This document shows, piece by piece, positions 1-6,730 of a stretch of 7,853 bases of DNA. The position numbers were made by a program, and so were the translations under genes. Below the pieces are notes generated by a model that did not search any database, was not told where the DNA came from, and saw only the letters and a list, made by a program, of their open reading frames with translations. Source of the DNA: Candidatus Gerdarchaeota archaeon (lineage in GTDB: Archaea > Asgardarchaeota > Heimdallarchaeia > JABLTI01); assembly GCA_016840945.1 (NCBI GenBank), contig JAEORJ010000214.1, positions 1 through 7,853 of the forward strand, in the 5' to 3' direction. Every line of letters starts with the position of its first letter. The stretch's first letter is position 1.

Positions 1-2932
1 CGGAATAAGAACCCCATGAATTAGTTGATGACCATTCCTCACCAATATCAGGTTCTGCATTTATAGTAATTATTTGTGTTTCCTGAAGACTGGAAGCTAT
101 TGATGCTGTTGCACTTTCGGTATCTTCTCGAGGGATATCCACCTCTTCATTCACAGCAGTGGTTCTGGTCATATCATAATGACTATTAAATCGAACTTCT
201 GCTGGAGGTATATAGATTCCTATGAGATCATCTGCACCAATCGATTCCCAATCTACATAGTCGATTCCTCTACTGCGAAGAATTGTAAAATCAGCTTCAA
301 TAACCAATGTTTCATTCACGTCAAGCGGAATACCTATCAATTCACCATCTTGTCTTTCACTATAAATTCTTACAATAGGCATCCAAGGATTATAGCGACC
401 TTCATTTATATCTGGTTGATAGGCAAACCATTCCAATTCAAAATCAGTAACAGGTTCACCATCAATTGTTATACTTAGGCTATCCTCAACGTAAGCTAAT
501 CTTCTAGGAATTCTTTGAATGTAGATAATATTTGTTGCTTCATCACCAGTATTAGTTATTGTTGCTCTTAAGGTGATAACATCACCAACTGTTGTTTCAT
601 TTTCGATAAAACCTAGCACTTCAGTAGTAACTTCTACTTCTGGTGTTGGATAAGTAGGTTCTGTGGAACCTTCTTTGGATAGAGGTGGTAAAACAATACC
701 AAAATCTAATGATGAGAAAACTGCTGGATGACGAACAGAGCTGAATATTAATGGATAATCAGGATCAATTGTTTCACTACTTGTGTAACCAAAAACAGCA
801 AAGACTGGATGTAATCCTACTTCAGCTTGAGCATAAGTGGTTTCTTCTGCTATAACAGTATTTCCAGCTTCAATTACTGGAATTACTCCATCTGTATCAG
901 GAATAGCTTGCATATATCTCATATTGTAATCTTCATCAACAAACCCATGGAAGAGTAGATATTGGACATTTGTTGCATCAGCATTACCTATATTAGTAAA
1001 TTCCAAAGAGAAGGTAACTTCTTCACCAAATCGATAGATATCTTTGTCTAAAGATAATTTACATATTAAAATAGCTTCATCATCATAGACTTGTAAAACT
1101 AGTCCATTTGTTATTCCAAGATATTCTTTGTCATTTGCATCTGTGTAATAGAAAGTTGCACCAACAACTGGTTGGGGAATTAAATTTGACCAACTAAATT
1201 GATCTTCTGGAAAATGAAGTGAAGAACCAAGAAGTTGTAAAACAATGATAATCAAATCTTCATAATCTAAAGTTTGATTAATTGATAGAGTAATTTCAGT
1301 TGCGGAATTTTCTGTTAGCTGATATTGAGTGAAAGTTCCTGTTGGTATATTATTAATAGCAAATTGTAATGTTTTATTTTGACCTGGATTCAATTCATCA
1401 ATAGTAGCACTTAAAGTTGCATAACCAGTTTCTGTTCCATCTTCATTTGTTATGTTCTTATAAGAAAAGTCCATAGGATCTAGTGTAAGGATTTTATCTT
1501 CTATGTAAATTATTCCTTGTGGATTATCAAATTCTTCTGGTAAAACTATTTCATTGTTTCTTAACCAATCACCTGATGTAGTATTGAAAAACCAACCGGT
1601 AATTGTAATGATATTTCCTATACTTGGATCTATATCTGTTAGTATATTTGTATCTGTATCATAATAAACTACTTTAGATTCATCAAATGTTAATTCTGGG
1701 TTATTTACTGGTATAGGTATACCATCTATGTTTTCAAGATTAAATTCACCATATCCTAAACTTATATCATAAGCAGGTTCATTTCCAACATTCTCAAAGG
1801 TAAATTCATAGGTAATATTATCTCCTCCATTAATTGGTAAAGTATTAGCTAAAGACATTTCACCAATAACTTGAGGATAATGGGTTAGACCTGTCAAATT
1901 CAAGTCATATTTTACATAAATATCATTATACACTTTAGAAGAATCTACAAGTAAAGTTGGTAGTTCCAACTTGATTATCCACTCAAATTCACCTTTTAGA
2001 TGGGAATACATATTGTCTGGTTTTGGATCAACCACAATAACATTTACTACATAAGGTAATTTCATGGAAACGATGCTTATTTTTGAATCAGGATGACCTT
2101 GAATTGTGCTTAAATTAGGCATGATAGATGTTAAATTCATTTCAATAATGGTATTGGTTTTCACCAGCGCATCTGGATTTATCCAACCACATTCAACTAC
2201 GGGAATAAACGTAGACGCAAGACCAACAGCTGGAAAGAGAAGTCTAAGTTCATCAGTCATAAGAGCTCTAAAAGCTCCACCTCTGTATAAAGAAAATCCC
2301 ATAGCTTTTACAGGAGCATTATTCAAAACAGAAGCAGTAATTCCTTCACCAAATCCTTCATCTGAAATATACTCAGGATAGATATTAGTAAAATCATTGA
2401 AACTATTTTCTCGCAATAATCCTTGATAAACTAATATGGTTGTATGTAGAGAATTATTCCATTTGCCATAGACTAACGTTAAACTAAAATTATAGGCTGT
2501 TTCAATCATTAATTCAATTGATTTACCTAGGTCAAGAGCAGTATCAGGGTCACCAATGAAACCTAATAACAAAGTTGCTCCATCAGCGATATCCCAAAAT
2601 CTTCTTGTCGCAAATCTGTTCCACAATTTCTGATTAGAAACAGCAAAAGTTAGCAATTGTAAGTTATTATATTGAGATCCTGTTACATCAAAAGGTAATT
2701 CAACTGAACCTCCTATAAAACCTACATGCACTCCTGCTGAAGTATTTCTAAGGGGAAGAATTTCTATCCCTTCAGTATAGAATGCAGAACCGTAAGTTGT
2801 TTTCGTTAATATCACATCAGCTGGTCCAACAGTGGCAGCTTTAATTTGTGCTAAAGAAACACTGCTCATTATCATAACAGCAGTAAAGAAGGTTATTAAC
2901 GAAATCTTCAACAATGATCTTTTCTTCATCAT
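1..2932 (-). CDS. Secreted surface protein with CARDB/DUF11-like repeats, 3' end outside window
   Basis: Read on the minus strand, the frame starting at ATG 2932 has no stop down to the left edge, so at least 977 residues are encoded and the C-terminus is missing. It begins with a Sec signal peptide (residues 1-28). Residues 29 to about 345 form a domain I do not recognise. Three beta-sandwich modules follow with the CARDB/DUF11 signature N-x-G-(N/D)-x-x-A, centred on G383, G649 and G796; the third also has the DUF11-like segment IPRRLAYVEDS. I counted about a dozen N-x-S/T sequons and only two cysteines (C248, C624), as expected for an extracellular glycosylated protein. The last visible stretch (about 940-977) is rich in Ser, Thr and Glu, like the linkers that precede a membrane anchor, but no anchor is visible. 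Start: ATG 2932 and ATG 2929 are adjacent, GTG 2944 is an in-frame alternative, and the nearest in-frame upstream stop is near 2984. Ribosome-binding signal is weak. Surface location is inferred; ligand unknown. Confidence 0.85.
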   Translation of the reverse strand, partial: MMKKRSLLKISLITFFTAVMIMSSVSLAQIKAATVGPADVILTKTTYGSAFYTEGIEILPLRNTSAGVHVGFIGGSVELPFDVTGSQYNNLQLLTFAVSNQKLWNRFATRRFWDIADGATLLLGFIGDPDTALDLGKSIELMIETAYNFSLTLVYGKWNNSLHTTILVYQGLLRENSFNDFTNIYPEYISDEGFGEGITASVLNNAPVKAMGFSLYRGGAFRALMTDELRLLFPAVGLASTFIPVVECGWINPDALVKTNTIIEMNLTSIMPNLSTIQGHPDSKISIVSMKLPYVVNVIVVDPKPDNMYSHLKGEFEWIIKLELPTLLVDSSKVYNDIYVKYDLNLTGLTHYPQVIGEMSLANTLPINGGDNITYEFTFENVGNEPAYDISLGYGEFNLENIDGIPIPVNNPELTFDESKVVYYDTDTNILTDIDPSIGNIITITGWFFNTTSGDWLRNNEIVLPEEFDNPQGIIYIEDKILTLDPMDFSYKNITNEDGTETGYATLSATIDELNPGQNKTLQFAINNIPTGTFTQYQLTENSATEITLSINQTLDYEDLIIIVLQLLGSSLHFPEDQFSWSNLIPQPVVGATFYYTDANDKEYLGITNGLVLQVYDDEAILICKLSLDKDIYRFGEEVTFSLEFTNIGNADATNVQYLLFHGFVDEDYNMRYMQAIPDTDGVIPVIEAGNTVIAEETTYAQAEVGLHPVFAVFGYTSSETIDPDYPLIFSSVRHPAVFSSLDFGIVLPPLSKEGSTEPTYPTPEVEVTTEVLGFIENETTVGDVITLRATITNTGDEATNIIYIQRIPRRLAYVEDSLSITIDGEPVTDFELEWFAYQPDINEGRYNPWMPIVRIYSERQDGELIGIPLDVNETLVIEADFTILRSRGIDYVDWESIGADDLIGIYIPPAEVRFNSHYDMTRTTAVNEEVDIPREDTESATASIASSLQETQIITINAEPDIGEEWSSTNSWGSYS
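383..1855 (-). repeat. Three diverged CARDB/DUF11-like modules within the surface protein
   Basis: The three modules cover roughly residues 360-455, 620-720 and 765-850. Each carries the same core: a G-(D/E)-x-(I/V)-T strand, then a strand ending in ENVGNEPA, TNIGNADA or TNTGDEAT, then a hydrophobic strand (YDISL, NVQYL, NIIYI). They are diverged at protein level and do not form DNA-level tandem repeats. CARDB and DUF11 modules are common in archaeal and bacterial cell-surface proteins, where they act as stalks or adhesion modules. Boundaries are by eye. Confidence 0.65.
2849..2932 (-). other. Sec signal peptide coding segment
   Basis: Residues 1-28 of the surface protein have a basic n-region (KKR, then K9), a hydrophobic core from about I10 to V25 (ISLITFFTAVMIMSSV) and a small-x-small cleavage site S26-L27-A28 before Q29. 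No cysteine follows the site, so a lipoprotein lipobox is not supported. Cleavage by signal peptidase I is inferred. Confidence 0.8.
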
Positions 2933-3002
2933 TTTTTCATTCACTTTATTTTTTTCTTCAATGAATTCACAATTAAGTCTGTTTTAATAGATAATCATCT
3001 AA

Positions 3003-3022
3003 CTATTTAAATATTTATTTAA
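3003..3022. promoter_or_regulatory. Shared divergent TATA-like tract
   Basis: The tract TATTTAAATATTTATTTAAA (3004-3023) contains TATA-like boxes readable on both strands, between the divergent surface-protein gene and tldD. Using the usual archaeal spacing of about 25-30 nt, rightward transcription would start near 3035-3045 and leave a leader of about 120-130 nt before tldD. Leftward transcription would start near 2975-2985 and leave a leader of about 45 nt. No convincing BRE is visible on either side. Promoter function and start sites are inferred. Confidence 0.45.
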
Positions 3023-3087
3023 AGAAAACTTGAATCGCTGGTTCAAGAAAACTTGAACTGGAAAATTTAGGAGAAAGTTCGTTCAAA
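3022..3087. promoter_or_regulatory. Operator-like cluster of TTGAA/TTCAA half-sites
   Basis: Four half-sites alternate in orientation: CTTGAA at 3029-3034, GTTCAAG at 3041-3047, CTTGAAC at 3052-3058 and GTTCAAA at 3081-3087. The middle two form a perfect palindrome, GTTCAAG-AAAA-CTTGAAC (3041-3058), with 11 bp (one helical turn) between half-site centres. A 13-bp direct repeat, AAGAAAACTTGAA, occurs at 3022-3034 and 3045-3057. The cluster sits just downstream of the TATA-like tract, over the expected rightward start site, where an archaeal repressor would block transcription of tldD. The binding protein is unknown. Confidence 0.5.
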
Positions 3088-3165
3088 TAGAAAAACTTTA
3101 GATATGAAAAGAAATTTTAGCGAGTGTTTAGAAGTAAAAGTAAAAATCGGATATTGTGAAAAACA

Positions 3166-4557
3166 ATGATAGACAAGTTAGAAAAGATCATTAACTCAAT
3201 AGAAGTTAAAAAAGGTGATTTTGTTGATATCCGATTACAAAAAGGAAGTGGCATTTTAATAACTATTCAAAATGGACGACCTGAGCAAATTAATTATGAG
3301 TTAGAAAAAGGTGTAGGGGTAAGAGCGTTAATTGATGGTGGTTGGGGATTTGTTTCTACTGTAGGATTTAATCTAGATGATATTGAAAAAACAATGAAAA
3401 AAGCAATTAAAATAGCAACAGCCACTGCCAAAAAAACACAAGAGAAAGGAATGATGCCTGATGATTTTGTTGTTGAAGGAATTCATCAAGCAAAATTCAA
3501 GATAAACCCTCAAGATATTTCAATAGAGGAAAAGTATAAAGTTGTTGAAGAATATGAGCGAATTGTTCGAGAATATTCCGAACGTATTGTTTCAACTAAT
3601 ACCTCCATGAAACAGTGGTTACAAAAAGAGATTATTATTAATTCTCTTGGTACTAAAGTAGAAACAGAGTATGGTAATCTAAATATTGCTAGCATGGCTA
3701 CTTCTCGAGAGGGAGATATTATGCAAAATGTTTATTCAGCATTAGGCACAACAAATGGATGGGAAGAAATAGCCAAATTAAATATTACTGAAAGTGGGAC
3801 AAAATTAGCAAAAAGAGCGGGGGAATTACTGCAAGCAAAACCACCCCCAAGTGGAAAAGCTGATATTGTTATGGATCCATCTCTTGTTGGGGTATATGTT
3901 CATGAATCTTTTGGTCATTCAGAAGAAGCCGATTCAATTTTAGCAAAAGATTCTATTTTAGAGGGAAAGATGGGTGAAAAAATAGGTTCTGAATTGATTA
4001 ATATTTATGATGATCCCACCATTCAAGGTTTAAGGGGAAGTTATTGCTATGATTCCGAGGGGACAAAGACTTGTAAACGCCAATTAGTAAAGGATGGAGT
4101 GCAAGTAGGTTATCTACATTCTCTCGAGACTGCCACTAAAATGAATATGGAACCAAATGGCGCTGCAAGAGCTATGAATTTTAACTCTTGTCCTGCAGTT
4201 AGGATGGGAAATACCTACATTGATGCTGGTGATCACACTTTAGAGGAACTATTTGAAGAAATAGGTGATGGTGTATATTTAGAAAATTCTTATGGTGGGT
4301 ATGTTGATACTGCAAAAGGCGAATTTTATTTCACCACACAAGGAGGTTATATAGTTAAAAATGGTGAATTAACAGATCCCATTCAAAATGTTAGTATGAG
4401 TGGTTTATGCCTTGAAGTGTTACAAAGAACAATTGCAGTAGGAAAAGATTTACGATTTGATTTTCCTGGGAGTTGTGGAAAATTTGCTCAATGGATTCCA
4501 GTTCATGCTGGAGGACCTCCAATAGCTGTTCGAGAAATTGTTATAGGAGGTCAATAG
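3166..4557 (+). CDS. tldD: TldD zinc metalloprotease subunit
   Basis: This 463-residue protein is the catalytic subunit of the TldD/TldE (PmbA) peptidase, a cytoplasmic heterodimer that degrades unfolded peptides and, in Escherichia coli, matures microcin B17 and degrades the antitoxin CcdA. The N-terminal and central alpha/beta region (about 1-225) is followed by the C-terminal domain. That domain carries the family HExxxH motif HESFGH (H246, E247, H251), a YDSEGT motif (295-300) equivalent to the conserved D-D-E-G of the family, and GSCGK with C437, corresponding to the third zinc ligand. Length is close to the E. coli protein (about 480). Start: an in-frame TGA at 3157-3159 excludes any earlier start; the GTGA at 3156-3159 is a weak ribosome-binding match 6 nt before the ATG. 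All expected zinc ligands are present, so it should be active. pmbA follows after 3 bp, and the two are probably one operon. Expression may be controlled by the half-site cluster upstream. Confidence 0.95.
   Translation: MIDKLEKIINSIEVKKGDFVDIRLQKGSGILITIQNGRPEQINYELEKGVGVRALIDGGWGFVSTVGFNLDDIEKTMKKAIKIATATAKKTQEKGMMPDDFVVEGIHQAKFKINPQDISIEEKYKVVEEYERIVREYSERIVSTNTSMKQWLQKEIIINSLGTKVETEYGNLNIASMATSREGDIMQNVYSALGTTNGWEEIAKLNITESGTKLAKRAGELLQAKPPPSGKADIVMDPSLVGVYVHESFGHSEEADSILAKDSILEGKMGEKIGSELINIYDDPTIQGLRGSYCYDSEGTKTCKRQLVKDGVQVGYLHSLETATKMNMEPNGAARAMNFNSCPAVRMGNTYIDAGDHTLEELFEEIGDGVYLENSYGGYVDTAKGEFYFTTQGGYIVKNGELTDPIQNVSMSGLCLEVLQRTIAVGKDLRFDFPGSCGKFAQWIPVHAGGPPIAVREIVIGGQ
4546..4551 (+). 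promoter_or_regulatory. Shine-Dalgarno of pmbA inside the end of tldD
   Basis: GGAGGT lies 9 nt before the pmbA ATG and is made from codons GGA GGT for G461 and G462, the conserved Gly-Gly at the TldD C-terminus. It is the strongest ribosome-binding site in the window. Ribosomes finishing tldD would pass over it, which suits termination-reinitiation and balanced subunit synthesis. Confidence 0.8.
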
Positions 4558-4560
4558 TAT

Positions 4561-5895
4561 ATGGGGGATTTTTATCAAAAAGTAATTAATATGGGATTAA
4601 AAAAGGGAGCTGATCAAATAGAATTATTTCTATTAGATGGTTTCACTGATGTTGTGCAATTAGAAAATAATGGTATCAAAGTTACCGAATCTAAAACCAT
4701 AACGGGGATTGGTGTAAGAGCTTATACTAATAAAGGCTTGGGGATAGCTACTACTTCATTGCTTGAAGAGGAATCAATAAAAGAAATCGTTCTTAAAGCT
4801 GTCAAACTAAGTAAACTATCTCCTCCAGATAATTTATTTAAAAGTCTACCAACCTCTTTTGAATCATATCCACAAGTTGAAGGTTTATTTGATAAAGAAA
4901 TAATAAATCTCCCTGATGATAAATTGACTGAAATGGCTATTGAAGCTATAGATTGTGCAAATGAAACGAATAAAAATATTATAACTAGTGGTAATTTTAG
5001 TCGAACATATGCTCAAGAAACAATTTACAATAGCTTAGGTATAGAAGTAAGTCAAAAGCTTAGCTCAATTTCAGGTGTTATTTTTGCTAAAGCTCAAAAG
5101 AAGGATGATATTTCAACTTCTTGGGACTATCAAAAAAGTCGCAATTTAAAAGATTTCAAACCAGATAAAATAGGTCGAGAAGCAGCAAATAATGCTATAT
5201 CATTATTAGGGTCTAAGAAGATAAAAACTGATGAATTACCAATAATCCTTGATTCTAGAAGTACATTAGATACCTTATCTTCTGTTGTTTCTAATGGTTT
5301 AGATGCTTATGAAGTAATTTTGGGTACAGCTTATTTTAAAGACAACATAGGTGAGCAGATTACCAACGAGGCTATAACTATAATTGATAATCCACTTTAT
5401 CCTGCAGGTGTTGGTTCTGCTAATTTTGATGATGAAGGAGTACCACATTCTGAGCTTACCTTGATAGAAAAAGGTGTAGCAAAAGCCTATTTTTCCAATT
5501 CTTTTTGTGCTAATGTTTTAGGAATTAAAAATACTGGTCATGCTTCAAAGACAAGTTTAAGTAGTAAACCACATCCTGATTTATCACAACTTCAAATAAA
5601 TCCTGGGAGCTGGTCAGTTGATGAAATAATAGCTGAAACTAAGAAAGGATTGTATTTGAAGGATAGTGCTTTAGAAGCAACTTCAGGTTCTCAAAATATC
5701 TCTGTTCTAATTGATCAAGGTTATATGATTAAAAATGGACAAATTGCTCATCCCTTAAAAGAAACAATGGTTGGAACGACAATCAACAAATTATTAAAAA
5801 ATATTGATGCCATTTCAAAAGAAACATTCAATGAGTCAGGATCAATTTCACCAGTTATTCGCATATCATCTGCCAAAATTGCTGGTGGTGAATAG
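4561..5895 (+). CDS. pmbA: PmbA/TldE, partner subunit of the TldD protease
   Basis: This 444-residue protein is the TldE/PmbA subunit that pairs with TldD. It shares the family fold: an N-terminal region with GIGVRAYTNKGLGIATTS (about residues 50-67), the FDDEGVP motif (289-295), a C-terminal segment with NPGSWSVDEII and an ATSGSQNISV stretch, and the typical ending SSAKIAGGE. It lacks HExxxH, as PmbA proteins do, so it is expected to be non-catalytic and to complete the substrate chamber. The start ATG is supported by GGAGGT 9 nt upstream. It lies in the same frame as tldD, separated by TAG and one TAT codon. An 88-bp gap to sdaAB follows. The assignment to PmbA rather than a second TldD rests on the absent zinc motif and the pairing with tldD. 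Confidence 0.93.
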   Translation: MGDFYQKVINMGLKKGADQIELFLLDGFTDVVQLENNGIKVTESKTITGIGVRAYTNKGLGIATTSLLEEESIKEIVLKAVKLSKLSPPDNLFKSLPTSFESYPQVEGLFDKEIINLPDDKLTEMAIEAIDCANETNKNIITSGNFSRTYAQETIYNSLGIEVSQKLSSISGVIFAKAQKKDDISTSWDYQKSRNLKDFKPDKIGREAANNAISLLGSKKIKTDELPIILDSRSTLDTLSSVVSNGLDAYEVILGTAYFKDNIGEQITNEAITIIDNPLYPAGVGSANFDDEGVPHSELTLIEKGVAKAYFSNSFCANVLGIKNTGHASKTSLSSKPHPDLSQLQINPGSWSVDEIIAETKKGLYLKDSALEATSGSQNISVLIDQGYMIKNGQIAHPLKETMVGTTINKLLKNIDAISKETFNESGSISPVIRISSAKIAGGE

Positions 5896-5896
5896 A

Positions 5897-5953
5897 GCTA
5901 GAAACTTATTTAGCGTTAATTCTTTAATACTAGTAAGTAGTAGTTTTTCTAGC
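5897..5953 (+). repeat. Inverted repeat in the pmbA-sdaAB gap
   Basis: GCTAGAAA (5897-5904) and TTTCTAGC (5946-5953) are perfect 8-bp inverted repeats separated by 41 nt. An inner pair, ACTTA (5904-5908) and TAAGT (5934-5938), offers an alternative fold. The run TTTTT at 5944-5948 could contribute to partial termination. Any RNA role in the sdaAB leader is speculative; an AT-rich gap can give such a repeat by chance. Confidence 0.3.
5900..5913 (+). promoter_or_regulatory. Possible BRE/TATA promoter for sdaAB
   Basis: AGAAACTTATTTAG resembles an archaeal BRE (GAAAC) followed by a TATA-like box (TTATTTA). Transcription would start around 5935, leaving a leader of about 50 nt before the sdaAB ATG. 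The alternative is that sdaAB is read from the tldD-pmbA transcript. Confidence 0.3.
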
Positions 5954-5970
5954 AGAATAACATTATATTT

Positions 5971-5977
5971 GGAAGTG
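5971..5977 (+). promoter_or_regulatory. Ribosome-binding site of sdaAB
   Basis: GGAAGTG is a partial Shine-Dalgarno match ending 6 nt before ATG 5984. Two TAA codons in the same frame (5978-5983) directly precede that ATG, so no earlier start in this frame is possible. Confidence 0.5.
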
Positions 5978-5983
5978 TAATAA

Positions 5984-6676
5984 ATGCCAGAAGATAGTGC
6001 CTTTAGAATGTTAGGACCAATTATGACAGGTCCCTCCAGTTCACACACAGCTGGAGCAGTAAGAATAGGTAGAACAGCTCGTTTATTATATGGTAAAGAA
6101 CCTAAAAATGTAATCGTGTATTTTCACGGTTCTTTTGCAGAAACTTGGAAAGGTCATGGGAGTGATAAAGCTGTAATAGGTGGGTTATTAGGATTTAAGA
6201 CGTTTGATGAACGAATTAAAGAAGCTGATAAATATGCAAAAGAAGCTGGAATGAATGTTATTTTTGAAAAAATAAATCTTGGTAAAAATTATCATCCCAA
6301 CAGTATAAAAATTGTTGTTGAACCTAACACCCCTGAATCTGTCAATTTGATTGCTGAATCAGTAGGTGGAGGTGATATTGTAATTCGAGAAGTTCTAGGA
6401 TATAAAATGGAAATTACTGGAGAACATGTTACTATTATCCTTAGACACAGCGATTTTGTTGGCACTCTTTCAAAAATCACCGGTGGTATTTCTCAATATG
6501 AGTTAAATATTGTCTCGCTTAGAAGCAAAGATATTCCTGAACAAAAAGAAGCACTTACAACAGTTGAGATCAGTCAAAATGCTCCTGAGGGTTTATTGGA
6601 GACGTTAGAAAAAATTAAAGGAATGAAAATGGTTCGGATATTGCCGAAAATATCAGAAGGCGAAGAGATGTTTTAA
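5984..6676 (+). CDS. sdaAB: L-serine dehydratase beta chain (iron-sulfur type, with ACT domain)
   Basis: This 230-residue protein matches the beta chain of the two-chain, oxygen-sensitive iron-sulfur L-serine dehydratase, which converts L-serine to pyruvate and ammonia. Residues 1 to about 145 are the serine dehydratase beta (ASB-type) domain, with the hallmark GPSSSHTAGAVRIG (16-29), HGSFAETWKGHGSDKA (48-63), HPNS (104-107) and ESVGGG (125-130). Residues about 149-222 form an ACT domain (VTIILRHSDFVGTLSKIT onward), the usual small-molecule-binding domain at the end of two-chain enzymes. It has no cysteine; the 4Fe-4S cluster and catalytic residues are on the alpha chain SdaAA. The length matches typical beta chains (about 220-230). 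The start is fixed by an in-frame TAA immediately upstream. Oddly, no alpha chain gene adjoins it: pmbA is upstream and a convergent gene is downstream. It may pair with a distant sdaAA. Confidence 0.93.
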   Translation: MPEDSAFRMLGPIMTGPSSSHTAGAVRIGRTARLLYGKEPKNVIVYFHGSFAETWKGHGSDKAVIGGLLGFKTFDERIKEADKYAKEAGMNVIFEKINLGKNYHPNSIKIVVEPNTPESVNLIAESVGGGDIVIREVLGYKMEITGEHVTIILRHSDFVGTLSKITGGISQYELNIVSLRSKDIPEQKEALTTVEISQNAPEGLLETLEKIKGMKMVRILPKISEGEEMF

Positions 6677-6689
6677 TTCATCTCAATTC

Positions 6690-6719
6690 GTTCTTTTTTA
6701 TCCGAAAAATCCTTTTTTA
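6690..6719. terminator. Convergent T-tract terminators
   Basis: The 54-bp gap between convergent genes holds TTCTTTTTT (6691-6699) and TTTTTT (6713-6718) on the plus strand, suited to ending sdaAB transcripts. On the minus strand it reads ATTTTTCGG (from 6710) and a TTTT run (from 6724), suited to ending the facing gene. Archaeal RNA polymerase terminates at such T-tracts without a stable hairpin. Only a very weak AAAAA/TTTTT pairing is possible here. Confidence 0.6.
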
Positions 6720-6730
6720 GAAAATAATCG

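Noticed and set aside
179..478. Plus-strand open frame of 99 codons
   Set aside because: It lies entirely inside the minus-strand surface-protein gene, has no family resemblance and no ribosome-binding site, and is an antisense shadow.
2106..2381. Plus-strand open frame of 91 codons
   Set aside because: It is antisense to the N-terminal region of the surface protein, which has a signal peptide and a continuous long frame; no independent support.
3510..3695. Minus-strand open frame inside tldD
   Set aside because: The tldD protein is well supported across this stretch; this is a shadow frame.
4555..4557. Pyrrolysine reading of the tldD TAG
   Set aside because: The TldD sequence ends naturally at Gly-Gly-Gln, a strong Shine-Dalgarno and ATG follow for pmbA, and pmbA itself also ends in TAG, so TAG behaves as an ordinary stop.
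5866..6480. Minus-strand open frames at 5866-6048 and 6292-6480
   Set aside because: Both are largely antisense to the end of pmbA and to sdaAB, both with clear family motifs, and neither has coding features of its own.
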